From Tetrahymena elliotti 4EA (Eukaryota; Ciliophora; Oligohymenophorea; Hymenostomatida; Tetrahymenidae), in the NCBI GenBank assembly GCA_000231825.2, contig JH720372.1, forward strand, positions 191,131 through 255,130: a stretch of DNA of 64,000 nt, read 5' to 3'. Under the pieces are notes generated by a model. The model saw nothing but the letters and a program-made list of their open reading frames with translations. It was not told the DNA's origin and made no database searches. Below are positions 38,701 through 52,100 of this stretch, one piece after another. Every line of letters starts with the position of its first letter. The stretch's first letter is position 1. A program made the translations under genes and the position numbers.

Positions 38701-39594
38701 ATTTATGAAACTTAATCTATTGAATTGAGCTTAGAAGAGTGTTAATAGATTTTAGAATAGGTTTATGGAGGCAATGAATAGAAAATAATTGATAGATTCA
38801 TGTATCGTTTAACTGACATTTTGATGCAATAGAAAGAATCAAATGATTATAATATAAATGCAAATTTCTTTTTGAATTTAGCACTACAGGATTATATTGA
38901 AGGAAAGAATAATAAAATATATGAATCAGACAAGTAGTTAGAGCAGATAAATAGCTAAAGATAATAAATAGCAAATGAAGTTAAATAAAGATTAGGAACA
39001 AACGAAGATAATTTAGAAGATGATTATGAGAATTTATAAAAAAATAGGAGTAACCAAAATTTAAATAGTATGAATTCATTTGAAAAATGGGAATATACAT
39101 TTGAGCAATCTTTTGGTGAAGCTTCTCATTTGCCTAGCTAATTGCTTGGAACAAATAAAAAATTCAGTATGTTCACTCCTAAAAATGAGCTAGAAGAAAG
39201 AATTTGGGAGAAAATGATTTAAAAGATAAGTGATTTCATAGAACTAGTCATAAATGACAATTATAATGAATTTACTATCAAAGAGAAAAAGGTAAAGTTT
39301 ATCTCAGTGGAGAAAATTGTAACAAAAAAAGTAAATAAAATGATGGGAGCTATCTTTGATTAAGATAGAGAACGTTGGCTCGAATTGCTATGCATAACTC
39401 GTCCTTCTCAGGTTCAATTAGAAAACCTTGAAACAATTCTTAATATTCTCGAAAGTCTGCAGAAAAAGCATGTGGATGAAATCAACAACAGTGAAATCTC
39501 TAATTTCTGTAAAACAATCTTGCAAACAAAGGAACTAAGCAAAGCTATAGGAAAGCTTTTAGTTTGTGTGTTAATGCCTGACAACCAGTCTTGA
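35789..39594 (+). CDS. Large Asn/Gln-rich protein with folded C-terminal half
   Basis: Exons 35789-38353 and 38698-39594 (344-bp intron) give 1153 residues. The N-terminal 680 residues are low-complexity, rich in Gln, Asn, Ser and Lys, and include many TAA/TAG codons. From about 720 the composition becomes that of a folded domain (for example QPYEISFSEFIYEYYKEKYI and LPIQTFASFIQ). The second exon is fully globular-looking up to KAIGKLLVCVLMPDNQS and TGA. The intron is needed because the first exon runs into TGA soon after the GTAAAT donor. Two in-frame acceptors exist, at 38670 and 38697, so the junction could differ by nine residues. No family was recognised. A disordered N-half plus folded C-half suggests a scaffold or regulatory protein, but that is only inference. 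Confidence 0.65.
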
Positions 39595-39813
39595 AATATC
39601 AAATTTTTTTAAAATTAACTAATTAAATTAAATTTATGCATTTAACAAAATTTTTAAGTGCTTCATATTAAAAACGGAATTAAAAATAGATTCAATCAAA
39701 TCAAAAAGCTATGAATTTCATTCAAAAAGCAAAAAAAAGATTAAAAAGTCGATTAAAACTAAAATTATTAAATCGACATAAAGGAAAAAGATAAAATAAA
39801 ATGAAATCTTCTA

Positions 39814-39850
39814 ATTATATTATTATTATTATTGTAGATATATATATATA
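39814..39850. repeat. ATT and TA microsatellite
   Basis: A short run of ATT/TTA trinucleotides is followed within a few bases by a TA dinucleotide run. It lies in the 3' flank of the Asn/Gln-rich gene. It is likely to vary in length between strains. Confidence 0.7.
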
Positions 39851-40155
39851 AATGAATGTATAAAATGTAAAAAATATCTTAATAAAATCAATTATTATCA
39901 TCCTTATTATATACTTTAAAAATATGGGAGAGTAGGTAGATAGTGGAGATTTATTTTAGAGATTGAGAAAAAATGATCAATAAGTAGCGAAATAAGACAA
40001 AAAGGAATTTAGAAAGATTAAATATAAAAAAAAGAATAAGATTAAAATAACTAAAATAGTGCTTTCAAAATTTCTACTTGATTTGTTAAAATCATAAATA
40101 AATTAATTAATTAAAACAAATTTAAACAAACAAAAATAAAAAAACAAGGAAGATA

Positions 40156-40198
40156 GCTATATTAGTTTCAAATAAATTTTTATTTCTCCTAATATAGC
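40156..40198. repeat. Inverted repeat with 10-bp perfect arms
   Basis: GCTATATTAG at 40156-40165 pairs perfectly with CTAATATAGC at 40189-40198. Inside the arms, AAATAA and TTATTT can pair again, so a single strand could fold into a long hairpin with one internal loop. The AT pairs of the inner stem are weak. It lies about 210 bp beyond the end of the interrupted frame at 40406-40708. It could be an RNA structure, a remnant of a miniature inverted-repeat element, or chance in AT-rich DNA. Confidence 0.45.
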
Positions 40199-40405
40199 AT
40201 CTCTTTGAAGAACTAACTAAACAATCAATCTGTTGTAGTAATAATCATCTCAGTGTGAATTACTTACTGCATTAAATGTAAAAATATTTAACTTTCAAAT
40301 AATCAATATGCTTTGTTCGCTTAGATAAAATAAGTTTTATCTTATTTTAACTCCTAATAATAAAGCTAAATTAAAATTATTGCTTATCGAACATTAAATC
40401 GCACT

Positions 40406-40708
40406 TCATTGTGGTTTAATTTTGCAATTCTCAAACATTTATTCATACTCTCTTTTAATATTTGCTAATATTTTGTTGTGTATTTAATAGTTCTCGTTTT
40501 AAAGAAATTTTCTCTGTTTACAATCTCATTTCATGAAGATGGTTTTAAAATAAAGTTAACTCTATTCTATCTATGTTCTATGATTTGAACGATTTCTAAA
40601 AACTAACTGATCAGTAGAGTCTTTCTCATCTAAAACTTTCAAAGTAATTATAGGATATTTTTTAAGCTATTAACAAAAGCTTTTCATGGCTGGCTTGTTG
40701 TAATTCAT
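40406..40708 (-). pseudogene. Small gene or relic with one in-frame TGA
   Basis: From the ATG at 40708 a frame of 100 codons runs to TGA at 40406-40408, with a single internal TGA at codon 61 (40526-40528). The first part (MNYNKPAMKSFCQQLKKYP, then LKVLDEKDSTDQLVFRN) and the second part (ILANIKREYEQMFENCKIK) both have mixed, protein-like composition and are less AT-rich than the surroundings. The stop may reflect a decayed gene, a selenocysteine codon, or two exons I failed to join. Other frames of the same stretch also look partly coding, which is a warning that TAA/TAG = Gln inflates open frames. No family was recognised. Confidence 0.35.
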
Positions 40709-41819
40709 GTTCAACGAGCTAGTAGTCGAAGACAGAAAGCGAAATAAATTTAAGTTTAGTAGAGTAATTTATGGCACTTCATTGCCATAAGTTTTCGCAC
40801 TCCTCTTACAATTAAATAACTAATTATCTTTAAATTCAGATAAATTTTTTTGAAAATAATTCAACAATATTTTAATATAAAATTAGATTTGATGAATAAA
40901 TAATGATAAACAAACCTATTAATAAGAAAATAATAACAGTAAAATTAGAATTTACTTAAATCTATTTAAAAATAGATAATAACCATCTTCATACTCAATA
41001 ATAAAATAATCAACTAAATTAAAATCTATTTATTTATTACTAAACATGTATTACAATACTCATTTACATTAAAAACTTGTAGATTATCTTTAATATTTAC
41101 AAACATTCAATAAAATCTTCCAATTTAAATTTATTTTATCTAACTTAACACAAACTTCTGCTTTAAACCAAAACAATTTATCTCTGAATTGAATACTATT
41201 CATTGTTTGTATGTCATTCTTTCAATCTAAAAATATTTAACTCTACTAAAATCATCCATTTTGACTAATACTTCTATCCTTTATTTGAGATATGTAAAAG
41301 TATTAACACAATTTTTTTTTAATTTAGTTTAATTCTTATTTAAAAATATGTATTTTAATGCTTTTTACAATATTTTTTATTGAAATGGTTTTTTTTTTTT
41401 GCAAATTACTTGTAGATTTAAAAATTTTATTGAACTTTTAAATTTCAATATGTTTCTTATGAAGAAAACTAAAATAGGATTGATAATTATTATTTCTGAA
41501 TTCAAAAAATAAATAAATTAGGATCTATTTTAAATAACATTTTTCATATCTAATATATTTTACTTTCTTTATTTTCTTTTGAATTTAGATTAAAAATGAT
41601 GAATTTGAGTAAATCATTTTTTAAAAATCTCAATAATACAGGTGATGAAATTCACTTTTGTTTAAATTATAAATCAAAATAGATTTTTTTTGAAAGAATT
41701 AAATAGAATTTAGTTTGAAATATTTTTTGACAAACAAAAAACAGAAATAATTTTTAAGGATTTTGAATAATAAATTAAATATTAATTTTAAAAGTATTAA
41801 TTCATCCCATATATTATTC

Positions 41820-43533
41820 TCACATAACTTTTTGGACTCTCTTAGAAAGGAGTTTCTTCTTTTCTTTTTGAGCTTGCTTTTCTTCGTACTTCTATAATTC
41901 TTCCTTTCCTAATTTACTAATTCTGTCTCTCTCTTCTCTGAGCTTCTTTTCCTTTTCATTTCTTAATTCTTCCTATTACTTTTCTCTTTGGTCCTTAGTT
42001 CTAATTTGCTCATAAATTTCTCTTTCTTTTTGGGCATCAGATCTTGACTAATTAATTCAAAAAAATAATCAGCTTACTTTATTTATTTTATTTTCTTACT
42101 TAAGAAGGTAACTTCATAGAGTGTAACTTATCTGCAATTCTAACCATAGCAGCTAAAAGTTATTCAATTTGAGCAAACTCCTTCTTGTTTGTGGGTAAGT
42201 TTAAAATTACTCTCATGTGAGAATTACTTTTAATAATTAAATAAGTATTGTATTTATAAATTAGCTAAAAAAATTACGCTCTTGAAAAAACTTATTAGTC
42301 AGTGATGTGGATAAGAGAGATATATTTTTCATTTTATTCAAAGAGCTTTAAGGTAGAGTCATCGAATAAAGTATTAGCAATATAGTTATCACCAGCAAGA
42401 AGGACTAAATGGTCTTCATTCAAAATATCAGAATCAATCTTTTAAACTAAACCCTTCAAGTCTAGGAAATTTTCCCTAGCTGTTTTAAGATCTTTCTTTC
42501 TTAAGATTGCAGCACAAATAGGTTCTTTTTATTCATAAAGGGGCATCTATGTATAAATAATATGTTTTGGTAAACTATTTTCAATGAATGTTATTTTATT
42601 TTTACATCTATGGTGATTCTATCTTTTTCAGGCCAGATCAAATTGAAAAACCAGTTAGTGATGATATCTTATCTCTTTTTGAACTTTATTCAACAAAAGA
42701 TAAATAAATTAGCTTGTTAAAATCTAAATTAGAATTATAAATTTAAACTCTATCTAATTTCATTTTAGATGACAAATTTTTATATTTTATGATTTTGCTA
42801 TTCTTTTTTCAATATTAGAATGAATATCAAACATGTCAAAAAAGATTTGTTTTTCAATTTAAATTATTATTTTGCTATTCTTTACCTCAAAGTTTACAAG
42901 ACAGAATTGAATTGTTTCACGACCAGAAGCGTAGAATTTGAAGGAAGAAGGTGTTTCTTAGTAGAAAAGAGATTTATCTCCAGTCTTTCCAACACCAACA
43001 TGAGCAAAGTTGGATTCAAAAACATTTTTACAAGCATCATACCAGTCATTAAGCATAACAATGTTTTATTTTTTACCAGTTTAATAGAAAATAATAAACA
43101 AAAGGATACCATAAACAGCTAAGCTTTCATAAAAATATTTTGAACTTAATCTATTCAAATTTTCCATGGTTAAACTTGCTAAAAATCTTTCAACAAAGGT
43201 GCTTTAATCTCCTTCTGCCTAATTGATAACAATATCATCCTATTATAAAAATTAAAATATAGCATCTGCTATTCTATCTTAATTAAATGGTAAACTAAAC
43301 TAATCTTAAAAGCTGCTTTAAAGAACTGATTCAATTATTTTTATAATTTTCAAATATCAATCAATTTACATTCTATCCTAAATAATAGATAAAAAAATAA
43401 TTTTAGCATTTATAATTACTTTCTTAAAAAATATTTAAACATTAAATCATCAATGTAATTTACCTTAAGCATGATCGTCCTAAGCGAATGCTGAAACTAA
43501 GAGAATTGCTATTAAAAATAAACTCTTTTTCAT
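41820..43533 (-). CDS. CCDC47/DUF1682-type ER membrane protein
   Basis: Six exons: 43533-43464, 43268-42886, 42683-42606, 42546-42278, 42226-42100 and 42047-41820, giving 384 residues. Residues 1-18 are a signal peptide. One membrane segment lies at about 70-86. A globular domain follows, with a tissue-conserved-looking FKFYASGRETIQF strand, an ISLIHITDQ segment (like the SDQ of the family) and MRVILNLPTNKKEF. The last 76 residues are a Lys/Arg/Glu-rich helix ending VQKVM. This order matches the CCDC47/DUF1682 family, whose animal member is a subunit of the ER chaperone complex that helps multipass membrane proteins insert. The protein is shorter than the animal form, mainly in the acidic lumenal part. 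The acceptor of exon 2 could be three bases further in; both keep frame. Single-gene transcription is expected. Confidence 0.78.
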
Positions 43534-44952
43534 TTGATATGAATTTTGTTTAATTATACTAAAATTTTTAATTTAAAGATTAATTAAAAAATATGAATAT
43601 TTTTTCTCAGTTTATTTATTTATATTTTTGAGTTTTTAAGTTGATAAAGCAAATCATTTAACAAAAAATATTCAAATCTTAAAAATGAAATTTTATTATT
43701 AGTAAAATACATAAATAAACATAGATAGATACTTACTATTAATTAAGACATCATCTATTAAAGATATCTAGCCTATCAATGTTATTCATCATCTTTTTCC
43801 GACGTGTTTATTTATATATTTTTATTCAAAGATCTTTCCAATTCTTCTATCTTTTTCTGTTCATTTTAAATAAAACCAATAATTTTTAAATATCTTTATG
43901 ACAATATTAATTTTGTTGTATGTGGTTTTTTTAAATTTATTTTCCATTTTACTTTTCAAAATTATTTTAATTCAATTTTAAACTTAAAATTATGAGAATT
44001 TTTTGTTGATTATGTAATTATTTTAATTAATTTAAAATTACTTTCATACCCTAATAATGTTTAAAGACTACATTTTGAAAGTAAAAATCATGGATGTTTT
44101 AAATAAATTATATTTTTTTAACTTTAAATATTTTACACAAAAAAAATAAATAAAGTATAACACAAAATCTATTCTACTTAAATGTAATTATCCTTATTAA
44201 AAATTTCTTTTTTATTGTACAGTTATTCTAGATTTATTTTTAATTTTTGCAAATCTTATTCTATTTTATATATTATTTTTTATCAAAACAATTTCTAATC
44301 GTTTTTATATTACATAAAAAATAATATTAATAGCTTTTTGATAAATTAAAGGTATATTTTTTCTAAATTTTAAATTAGCTTAATTAATTTTAATTTATTT
44401 ACGATTGTTATTTTACCCATTTGTTAATCTCTTTCTAGTTCAAATTCTGATAAAAATATAATTAAAAGATATTTTACTTGAGATAATTAAGAATAGAAAA
44501 CCATAAAAATTCAGATTCTAAAATCTAATTTTTGGATTACAATTCAAAGCAAATAATTCTTCACAAAAAAATATCAATAAAAAAATTAAGCAGATAGAAT
44601 ATTTTAAAACTAAAGAGTTATAGTCATTGATTTATTTTAGGATAATAGTTTATGTATTATTAAACTAGGTTGCATGTTTTTGAGATGAATTGATACAGCA
44701 ATTAAATTTCTGTTTAGTTCAAAAAATTGATCAAAAATAATTAAAATTCAAGTTGTGAAGGAAAGTAGAAAATATATTTAAGAATTACAGAAATAAGATT
44801 TAGGATTATTTTTTTGTGAATTAAAAATAAGGAATTGTATTTGATAAAGATTTTGAGAATGAAGATTATGAGAAATAGGAAAAAGTGCAAAAAAATATTT
44901 AGTCACAAATAAAAAAAAGATTTTATTGGTTTTTTCTTTTAATTTCTTTTGT
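43534..44952. other. AT-rich spacer, no gene seen
   Basis: About 1.4 kb between two minus-strand genes. No coding frame on either strand. It should hold the promoter of the CCDC47-like gene. Confidence 0.55.
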
Positions 44953-47481
44953 TCAATTTTTATTTTTTTAATTATTCTGTCCTATTTAAGCAAATTCAAT
45001 AATTGATTAGGAAGTATTCATTGATATTGATTAGCTATCATCGACTTTTATAATATTTTTACTACTCAATTTACGATGCTTTGAAGATAAATTATGAGAG
45101 AGCTTAGCAGATTAAGGAATTGGGTTAACTGTAGTAGTAGTAAATTTAGATGGAATCAGTTCATTTATATATAAATTTTATATGTTTGTTTATTGATTTG
45201 TTCTTTTACTGTTTGAATGAATATTTTCTTAGAGATTTATAGTGCAAGATTCTAACTCATTTTGATTATTTTTTTCTAAATTTATTGAATATTGCTCTTA
45301 ACCACTATTTTAATCGCTTGATATTACTTTCAGATACTATAGTTAGTCTTTGTTTTATGCTTAGGACTGTTATTAATCAGCTTTGATATTATTTAACTTT
45401 CCACAATTAATATCAGAAAATTATGTATTTATTTGTGGTTTTAATTCTTCCTAAATTTATTTTGAAAGCTAATTAAAATACTCATTACTATCTACTTTTT
45501 CTTTTATTGAGCTATCAAGCATTTCAATAAGTTTTTCATCAAGCTAAGATTTCTTTTTTTGACTATATTTAATTTCTTTATAAGCTTCCTCTACTGAAGA
45601 TATTCTTTCTGATTCTTTATAATCATCACAAAGAAGTCCTATAACATGTTGCATTTCTTCAGATTTTTCTACAAATTATTCTTCGTTTTAGCAATTTTAG
45701 AAATCGTCAGGACATAAATTAGGCTTAGGTAAGTATTCAAACAGTTTTCTCTGATTTTCATTTAATAAGAGTCTCTTGAGTTTTTCCAGTTCTATAAACT
45801 TTCTAATGATGTTAAAGAGATCAATATGTTTCAAAATACTTTCAGTTGAATATTAAATAATTTTTTATCTTTGGGTTTAAAAACACTTGAAAACACGAAA
45901 GTAGCTTAAACAATAATCCCACATATTAATTTTTAAACTTTTATCTTATTTCTATGATGAATTTGTAAATTTATTTTAGTCCTCTTATTCTTGCTGTGAG
46001 GGATTTTAGTTTTAAGGTTGTATTTTCGTTTTCTAATTAGTCAATTAAAGTTAACAAGAATAAGAGAGAGGGGGATTTGTTTAATCTTCAATCACTTGAA
46101 TACCATTTTGCTATTAATTTACTTGGTTATGTAATCCTGATTAATTAAATTAATTAGTAGATGTTAGCTTTAAATTTGAGTTAAGTTGATTTAGAGGAGA
46201 TATAGGAAACTTGACTATTGTTTCTTCAATTTCTTTATTTTGAATATTTCCTTGAGTCATTGCCTCATCCTTGAAGCAACTTTTCATATTTCTTTTTACA
46301 TAATTATCTCTCTTATTAGAGCTATTCCCATTTTTATTATCATGAACAGGACTTGTACTAGCTAAATTTTTAACTTGAAAAGGTCTCTTGTTTCTTTTGC
46401 CAAATGTAAATAATTCGTTTATTACTTTTTAATTAAGGCTTAGTTAGGAAAAGGGGCGACAAATAGCATAACCTAGAAAGATCAAGAAATTAAAAAGACC
46501 ACCAACTTAAGAAAAAGCTGTATTGAGCTTCATGTAGGTACGGTTAAAAACTTATTCTTTATTTTTTTCATAAAGGACACTCATATAAAATAGTAATTCA
46601 GTTGTTTGTGGTAAGACTATTTCTCTATTAGATGAGTATGAAAGATTCTATATTGTATTAACTTCTTTAAAAATTATACCAGTATCGCTTATAATTTTGT
46701 TATTCATTAATTATAAATATACATCTTTTTACATTCCAACACCTGTGGACCAAAACAGATTTTAGCCATTTGAAAAGAATGGTTTATCTTTGTTTGTAAT
46801 TTAGATTTCGAAATTAGAGATATAGGTTCCCAAAGTGATTTGACTTAATTTTTTATCAATAACATCTGGTGGTTAGCAATTCTTACTTAAGGTAGTATTT
46901 TAGCATTTTTTGAAGAATAATTCAAATTAAGAAAATCTATCGTTTGAAAATTCACCTTCAATAATAGGAAACTATTGACCTAATTACATGCAATACATAA
47001 ATTAATAAGGTAAACTCAAAAAGTATTATTATGTTCCTTCTACTAGAAAATTTTCTTTTTTACAAGGCTCCATTTTAATTTCAGTATAAATTAAATCAAA
47101 GCTAGCATTTCCTTAAGAATCAGTCCCTCTTATTTACAAATTCTATCTAGCGTAAACAGTATAAATAGATTCATCTAAAAAGTGTACATAATTTTCATCT
47201 TACAAGCCTAAAGCTATAGTAAAAATATTTGGATTTAAAGTCACTGAAGGTTATTTTTCTATGTAATTTAACTATTAAATAACAGTAGGGCTGTTTTAAG
47301 CTGCAAGTTCATATGCTATAAGAGTGGAATGATATATCATAAATCCTAATATTGTAATAGTGAATAAACCCCCACAAGAAGTCTTATGAAAGCGTTGCTT
47401 GTTGTAACGAATAGTAACACCAACTCCAAATTTATCTAAAGATTCTAGCCAAGATTATTTTTACATGATAGTATGCTTCAT
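44953..47481 (-). CDS. Ciliate membrane protein with two transmembrane segments
   Basis: Single exon, 842 residues. A short N-tail (DKFGVGVTIRYNKQRFH) leads into the first membrane segment at about 38-57. A Cys-containing, Asn/Thr-rich domain of about 270 residues follows, then FSQVGGLFNFLIFLG and CRPF at about 325-345 form the second segment. The remaining 500 residues are a charged Gln/Ser/Asn-rich cytosolic tail with a helical block (near FIELEKLKRLLLNENQRKL). This layout, with a GGLF motif at both membrane segments, is one I associate with a large ciliate-specific group of unnamed membrane proteins. Two segments around an extracellular domain also recall P2X/ENaC topology, but I see no sequence match and do not claim a channel. 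No introns and no regulatory signals were seen. Confidence 0.75.
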
Positions 47482-49132
47482 TTAAACTGATGCTCTATGA
47501 TTATATTAAAAAATTTCAAATATTTTTCTGTGTTTAAAATGTTTTTTTCGCCTGTTTTTTTATCTTAATAACAACTAATTACTGCTTATACTTTTTATTC
47601 ACTTTGATTTCTTTTTAGTTACTTTTTATTAAAAAATTAATTATACGCAAATGACCAATGCTCTATAACATTAATTAATTTTAATTCAGCTTTATCAATT
47701 CTTAAATTTTTTCTTGAAAATAATTAATTACTAATACTTTTTTTCATTCACATTATTATTTTTAATTTTACAATTCTAATTGTTTAATTATTTCTTTTAT
47801 GAATCACTTTCGAACTTTTACAGAAGGAAGGTTAGCTTTTATAGAACAGTGTTTCTGATTTCGTTTTCTTTTTTCTCTCTATCAATTGTAAACTACAATT
47901 ACTATGTCTTTTTATAAATCCTTTTGTATCCTTTTTCTCAAAAATTACTATTTTTAAATTTGCATTATTAAAAAAAAATCATTTTACTTCTTAATGGTTT
48001 AAAGATTTTTTGATACAAATCACTTTTGATTAATTTCAATAAAAGTAGTTGCAAAAACGAGTTAGGAATAAGAATAATATCTTGAAAAATCTTTTAATTA
48101 ATTCCAGAAACAAACAATTAAGGTGTAATATAAGATCCAATAGTATTTATTAGTATTTATGAATTTTTTATTATTTGAATTAAATGATAAATTATTATGA
48201 TGCCTTTACTTCATTACTGGTTGGATATTAAGTAAATTTTTTTATGGTAATTATGTTTATTATTTTTTTTTGTAATGAAATAATATTAAGATTTATTTGC
48301 TTAATCATTCTTTCTACAAAGAATATATGTATTTGTTTACAAAAATTTATTGCAAATATGTGCTGATCCTTTATGAATAAATCTAAAAAGTGATAAAAGC
48401 TAGATACATAAATCTGTAATCCTTTTAAAATTAATATTTAAATTTTATAATTGCTTTATTTCTTATTAATTCGAAATAATATGAGTTTTATTAAAAATAT
48501 TTAAGGTATTTGAAGATTTTTTAATAAGAATTTATTTTAAAAAACAATTCAATGACTTTTCAATTACAAAAATATTCTTAAAAGATTTTTTTTTTCAATG
48601 CACTCAATTTAATCTAAAAGAGTCTATGAAAGGGTAATACAAAATAGGTAATAAGTAAAGTATAAAATTTTTACATGAATTTAAATAACATTTTTAAAAA
48701 AGAAGAGAGAACCAAAAAAATAAAAAGTGAAAATTTATGATTATTTTGAACAAGCGAAATTAATAGAAAATCATGAAAGATTAAAAACAAACTTGTGATA
48801 AAGAATTATTTAGGTTTTGAAGAAATTTTTTGATTTTAATGAATTGTTATGTGGTAATTATTAAGCTTTTAAAAAATGGTTACTAATTATGAATAATAAA
48901 AAGAAAAATACCACTGAAATTACATTTTTAAATAATTTGAAAATATTTTGAAGAATCTATGTAATTTCAATAGCTGCTCATTTAAATTATTATAATCAAT
49001 TTATGACAAAAAGATTAATAATAATTAGATTAAAGATTAAACATAAACATATGAATGTAATGAAAGTAAAAATATAATAAAGTAAATTAAATTAATTAGT
49101 GATATAATTTATAAATTAAATAGCTAGATTTC
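47482..49132. other. AT-rich spacer, no gene seen
   Basis: About 1.65 kb between two minus-strand genes. Only A/T-driven open frames are present. Expected to carry the promoter of the two-membrane-segment protein. Confidence 0.55.
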
Positions 49133-52100
49133 TCAGTTTTTAAATTGTTTGAAATAGTTTTCTATATATTTTTGGTAATTAGTTTCTGGTACATTTTGTT
49201 TTTCTGCTTAAGTATACATTTCAGAAATAATACAATCTCTAGCTGGGTGGTTAGTAGGTAATTTTAGCTTAAGATTCAAAGCAATGTTATAAAATTACCT
49301 CTTTTACTAGCTTTGTACACTGGATTCATTAAATTTTATTAAACTAGTAGATTGTTAGTATTTTTTTAATAAATCTTTGCTTTCAATGCTCATTTAAGAG
49401 GTACTATACTAGCTTTAGGCATCTTCGTTATTATTATTGTTAGGAGCTTGTTTTCTCTTTGAGTAATTGGAGTTTGAGTCTATTTCTATCTTTTCATTAT
49501 AGTTGATAATTTGATTTTTTTATTCAAGATTTCTGTTTTCACTGTGGTTGAAAATCTTTGTCACTGGAGTTGAAAATATTTTACTCTTTTGAGTAGTTGA
49601 ATAATTATTATTAGTATTTAAGTTCACTCTTGGAGAACTATTAGATGGTAAAATATTTGCACTATTAACTTTTTCATAATTAGTATTTACAGTATTTCTA
49701 GTATTTCTGTTGCTTTCTAATCTATCTGTTTTATTATTTTATGTGAAGTTAATTTCTGTTACATCATACTCACTAGGTAAATCTTCATTTTTATTCATCT
49801 TTTTATTTTCAATATTTTGATTACTGATAAAGGCAGTACCTCTAGAAGAGCTATAACTTGATTTGTTAAATTCTAATACATTCATTTAATTAATATGGTT
49901 GATACTAAAAAGATTACTAGCGTTGTTGGTATTTTTATTTAATCCTTCTTTTCTTCTGTAAATATCAATTTTATCTTTTAGCAAAACTTCTGCTCTTTAA
50001 GAAAGAATTAAGAGTGAGAGACCTACTCTTGATTTTATGTTTTCTACTGTCTTATTTAGATGTTGTAATGTACGACACTCTTTAGAAAGGCCTTCTGAAT
50101 TTAAATTGAGATTAAGGACACGCTAGATTAATTGCTTTATTTATTCTTATTCATTAGATTGCTATTACTCACTTATCTTCTCAAATATTACCTTTATTTT
50201 ATCATTAACAAGACTATTTTCTGTTGCGAATTATTACTCTGGATACATCCTTTATGAATGAGGGTTTGCTAACTCTTAGTTTGCTTCTTTTCTAGGCTAA
50301 GTAGAATCTCTAGGAATGCAAATGTGGTTTTCAATTTCTTTTTATTCATAGTAGTTATCACAATTTATACATAAAATTGGAATACCTAGAACTGATTAAT
50401 CTTGAAATTAATTCTACATTTTCTATTCAACCATTTAAAGCATTTTTCTATCTTTATCAGTAATCTAAGGATAATTTAAATTGTTTGAAGTTTATTATGG
50501 TTTGTAAATACTAGGTGCACTTTACTTTTTATACTCTTAATTTCTTCCCATATCAAGTGCATTGAAAGATGATTAAGTAACAAAAGGGTTTGGTGAAGTA
50601 ATTTAAACTCCTTGAGAACTATTTCTATTTTCTTCATTTTAATTACCAAATATCTTTGCTGTACTTTTGCTCTTAGAAAATTATGCTCTTTTTACATTTT
50701 CCTCTAATTATTCATCACTTTTAATTGTCCTGATCATATCTTTGGCTTCATCGCTTTACTTGACTGAAGGTTAAAGTGTAGCGGTTCTGTAAGATTTATC
50801 ATACTAACTGGGAATCTCAGAAGGTCTGTAACTTGTCTCATCATTTTTATTATTAAATTTAAATGCTGAACTACCTTCAGTTTATTTATTATTAAAAATG
50901 TTGAAATTCTACATTTCATTATTATGTTTTTGGTCTTTCGAGTCCAAGTTTTAAGATGATCTTTGCTCTTAATTTAAATTATTTATTGAAGAACTTATAT
51001 AATAATTTTTAATTGGTGATTCATCTTTAGCTGGCACTATGTATTTAGGCTTTGGTGGAAGATAATTAGTTTGATTAGTTTATCTGTAAGGGTTTAATAT
51101 ACTTTGCATAGTCTATCTACTAAAGTTTAAGTTAGGGTTTATACTAGACAACCTATCTTTATTTTAAACTGTGTCAGTATCATTAGCACTAAGATTGTTT
51201 TCGGTTTTAACTCTTAAATTAAATTAGTTATCACTTAAATTATTATCATTCTTTTAACCTTTAGTTAAACCTAACACATTTTTAAGCATTTAGCCATTCA
51301 TTTTTAATGTTTTGTGACTTTATTGATTTTTAAAGTGGTCTTCAAATATTTTTCTTTTAGGCTTTTGTTGAGATCTAATCATTTAATCATTCATATTCAA
51401 ATGATTAGAGACTTATTCTTTTTATGCAGAGTAAAAAGTTGAAAGGAAGGGTTATGATTAGGAAGGCTTAAGAGTTTTATTTTCTCCTTAATCTTAATTT
51501 TAAGTTTGTAAATCAAGAACAAAATCTTTGAATTCCAATTCAAATTCTTTATCAATATTATTACTTTATTTCTTTTTTCCATTAGTAGGAGTGCTAATAG
51601 GTGAAATAGTGCTAGGAATCACAATTTCTTTATTGAATTGAGTATTAATTGTCAACTTATCATTGGGTTTAGTTTAAAATTAATAAGATTTAGCTTACCC
51701 ACTTGACAATTAACTCTAAGCAGAATTACTACGTTATTATTGAGTTGGTTAATATTAACTTTAATGATTGTATATCTATTCTACTTATTCTACTGAAGTT
51801 TACTTTGCTTCAAAAGGTTAATTTTATTATTAATGAAAGTTTAAACTAGCTTGATAAAAAGATGAAGGTATTGCTTATGATTAAATACTTTCTTGTGGTA
51901 ACAAGACTTATTACTGTTATTATGTTTAAGGTAGATTCTAATATTATGAAGCATAAGAAGGTTATTACACCTATTATGATTAGTATATTTAAGGATAAGT
52001 AAATTATTACTAATTTTAAATCTAAATTTAGTTTGGTTCCAACAAAAATTTATCTTGATTCATTAGTTATTAAGTTTATAATTGTTAAAAGATTTAAGGA

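Larger units (their letters stand above)
39595..41819. other. Spacer with a coding-like island and a hairpin
   Basis: Lies between the 3' ends of a plus-strand and a minus-strand gene. Most is AT-rich noise. Two items stand out and are listed separately: an inverted repeat at 40156-40198 and a coding-like minus-strand island at 40406-40708. The piece from 40830 to 41819 shows nothing. Confidence 0.5.

Noticed and set aside
40156..40198. Hairpin as a SECIS element for the interrupted frame upstream
   Set aside because: No ATGA/GA core pair and no AA apical loop could be placed in it, so it is listed only as an inverted repeat.
42820..43122. Plus-strand open frame of 100 codons
   Set aside because: Antisense shadow of exon 2 of the CCDC47-like gene.
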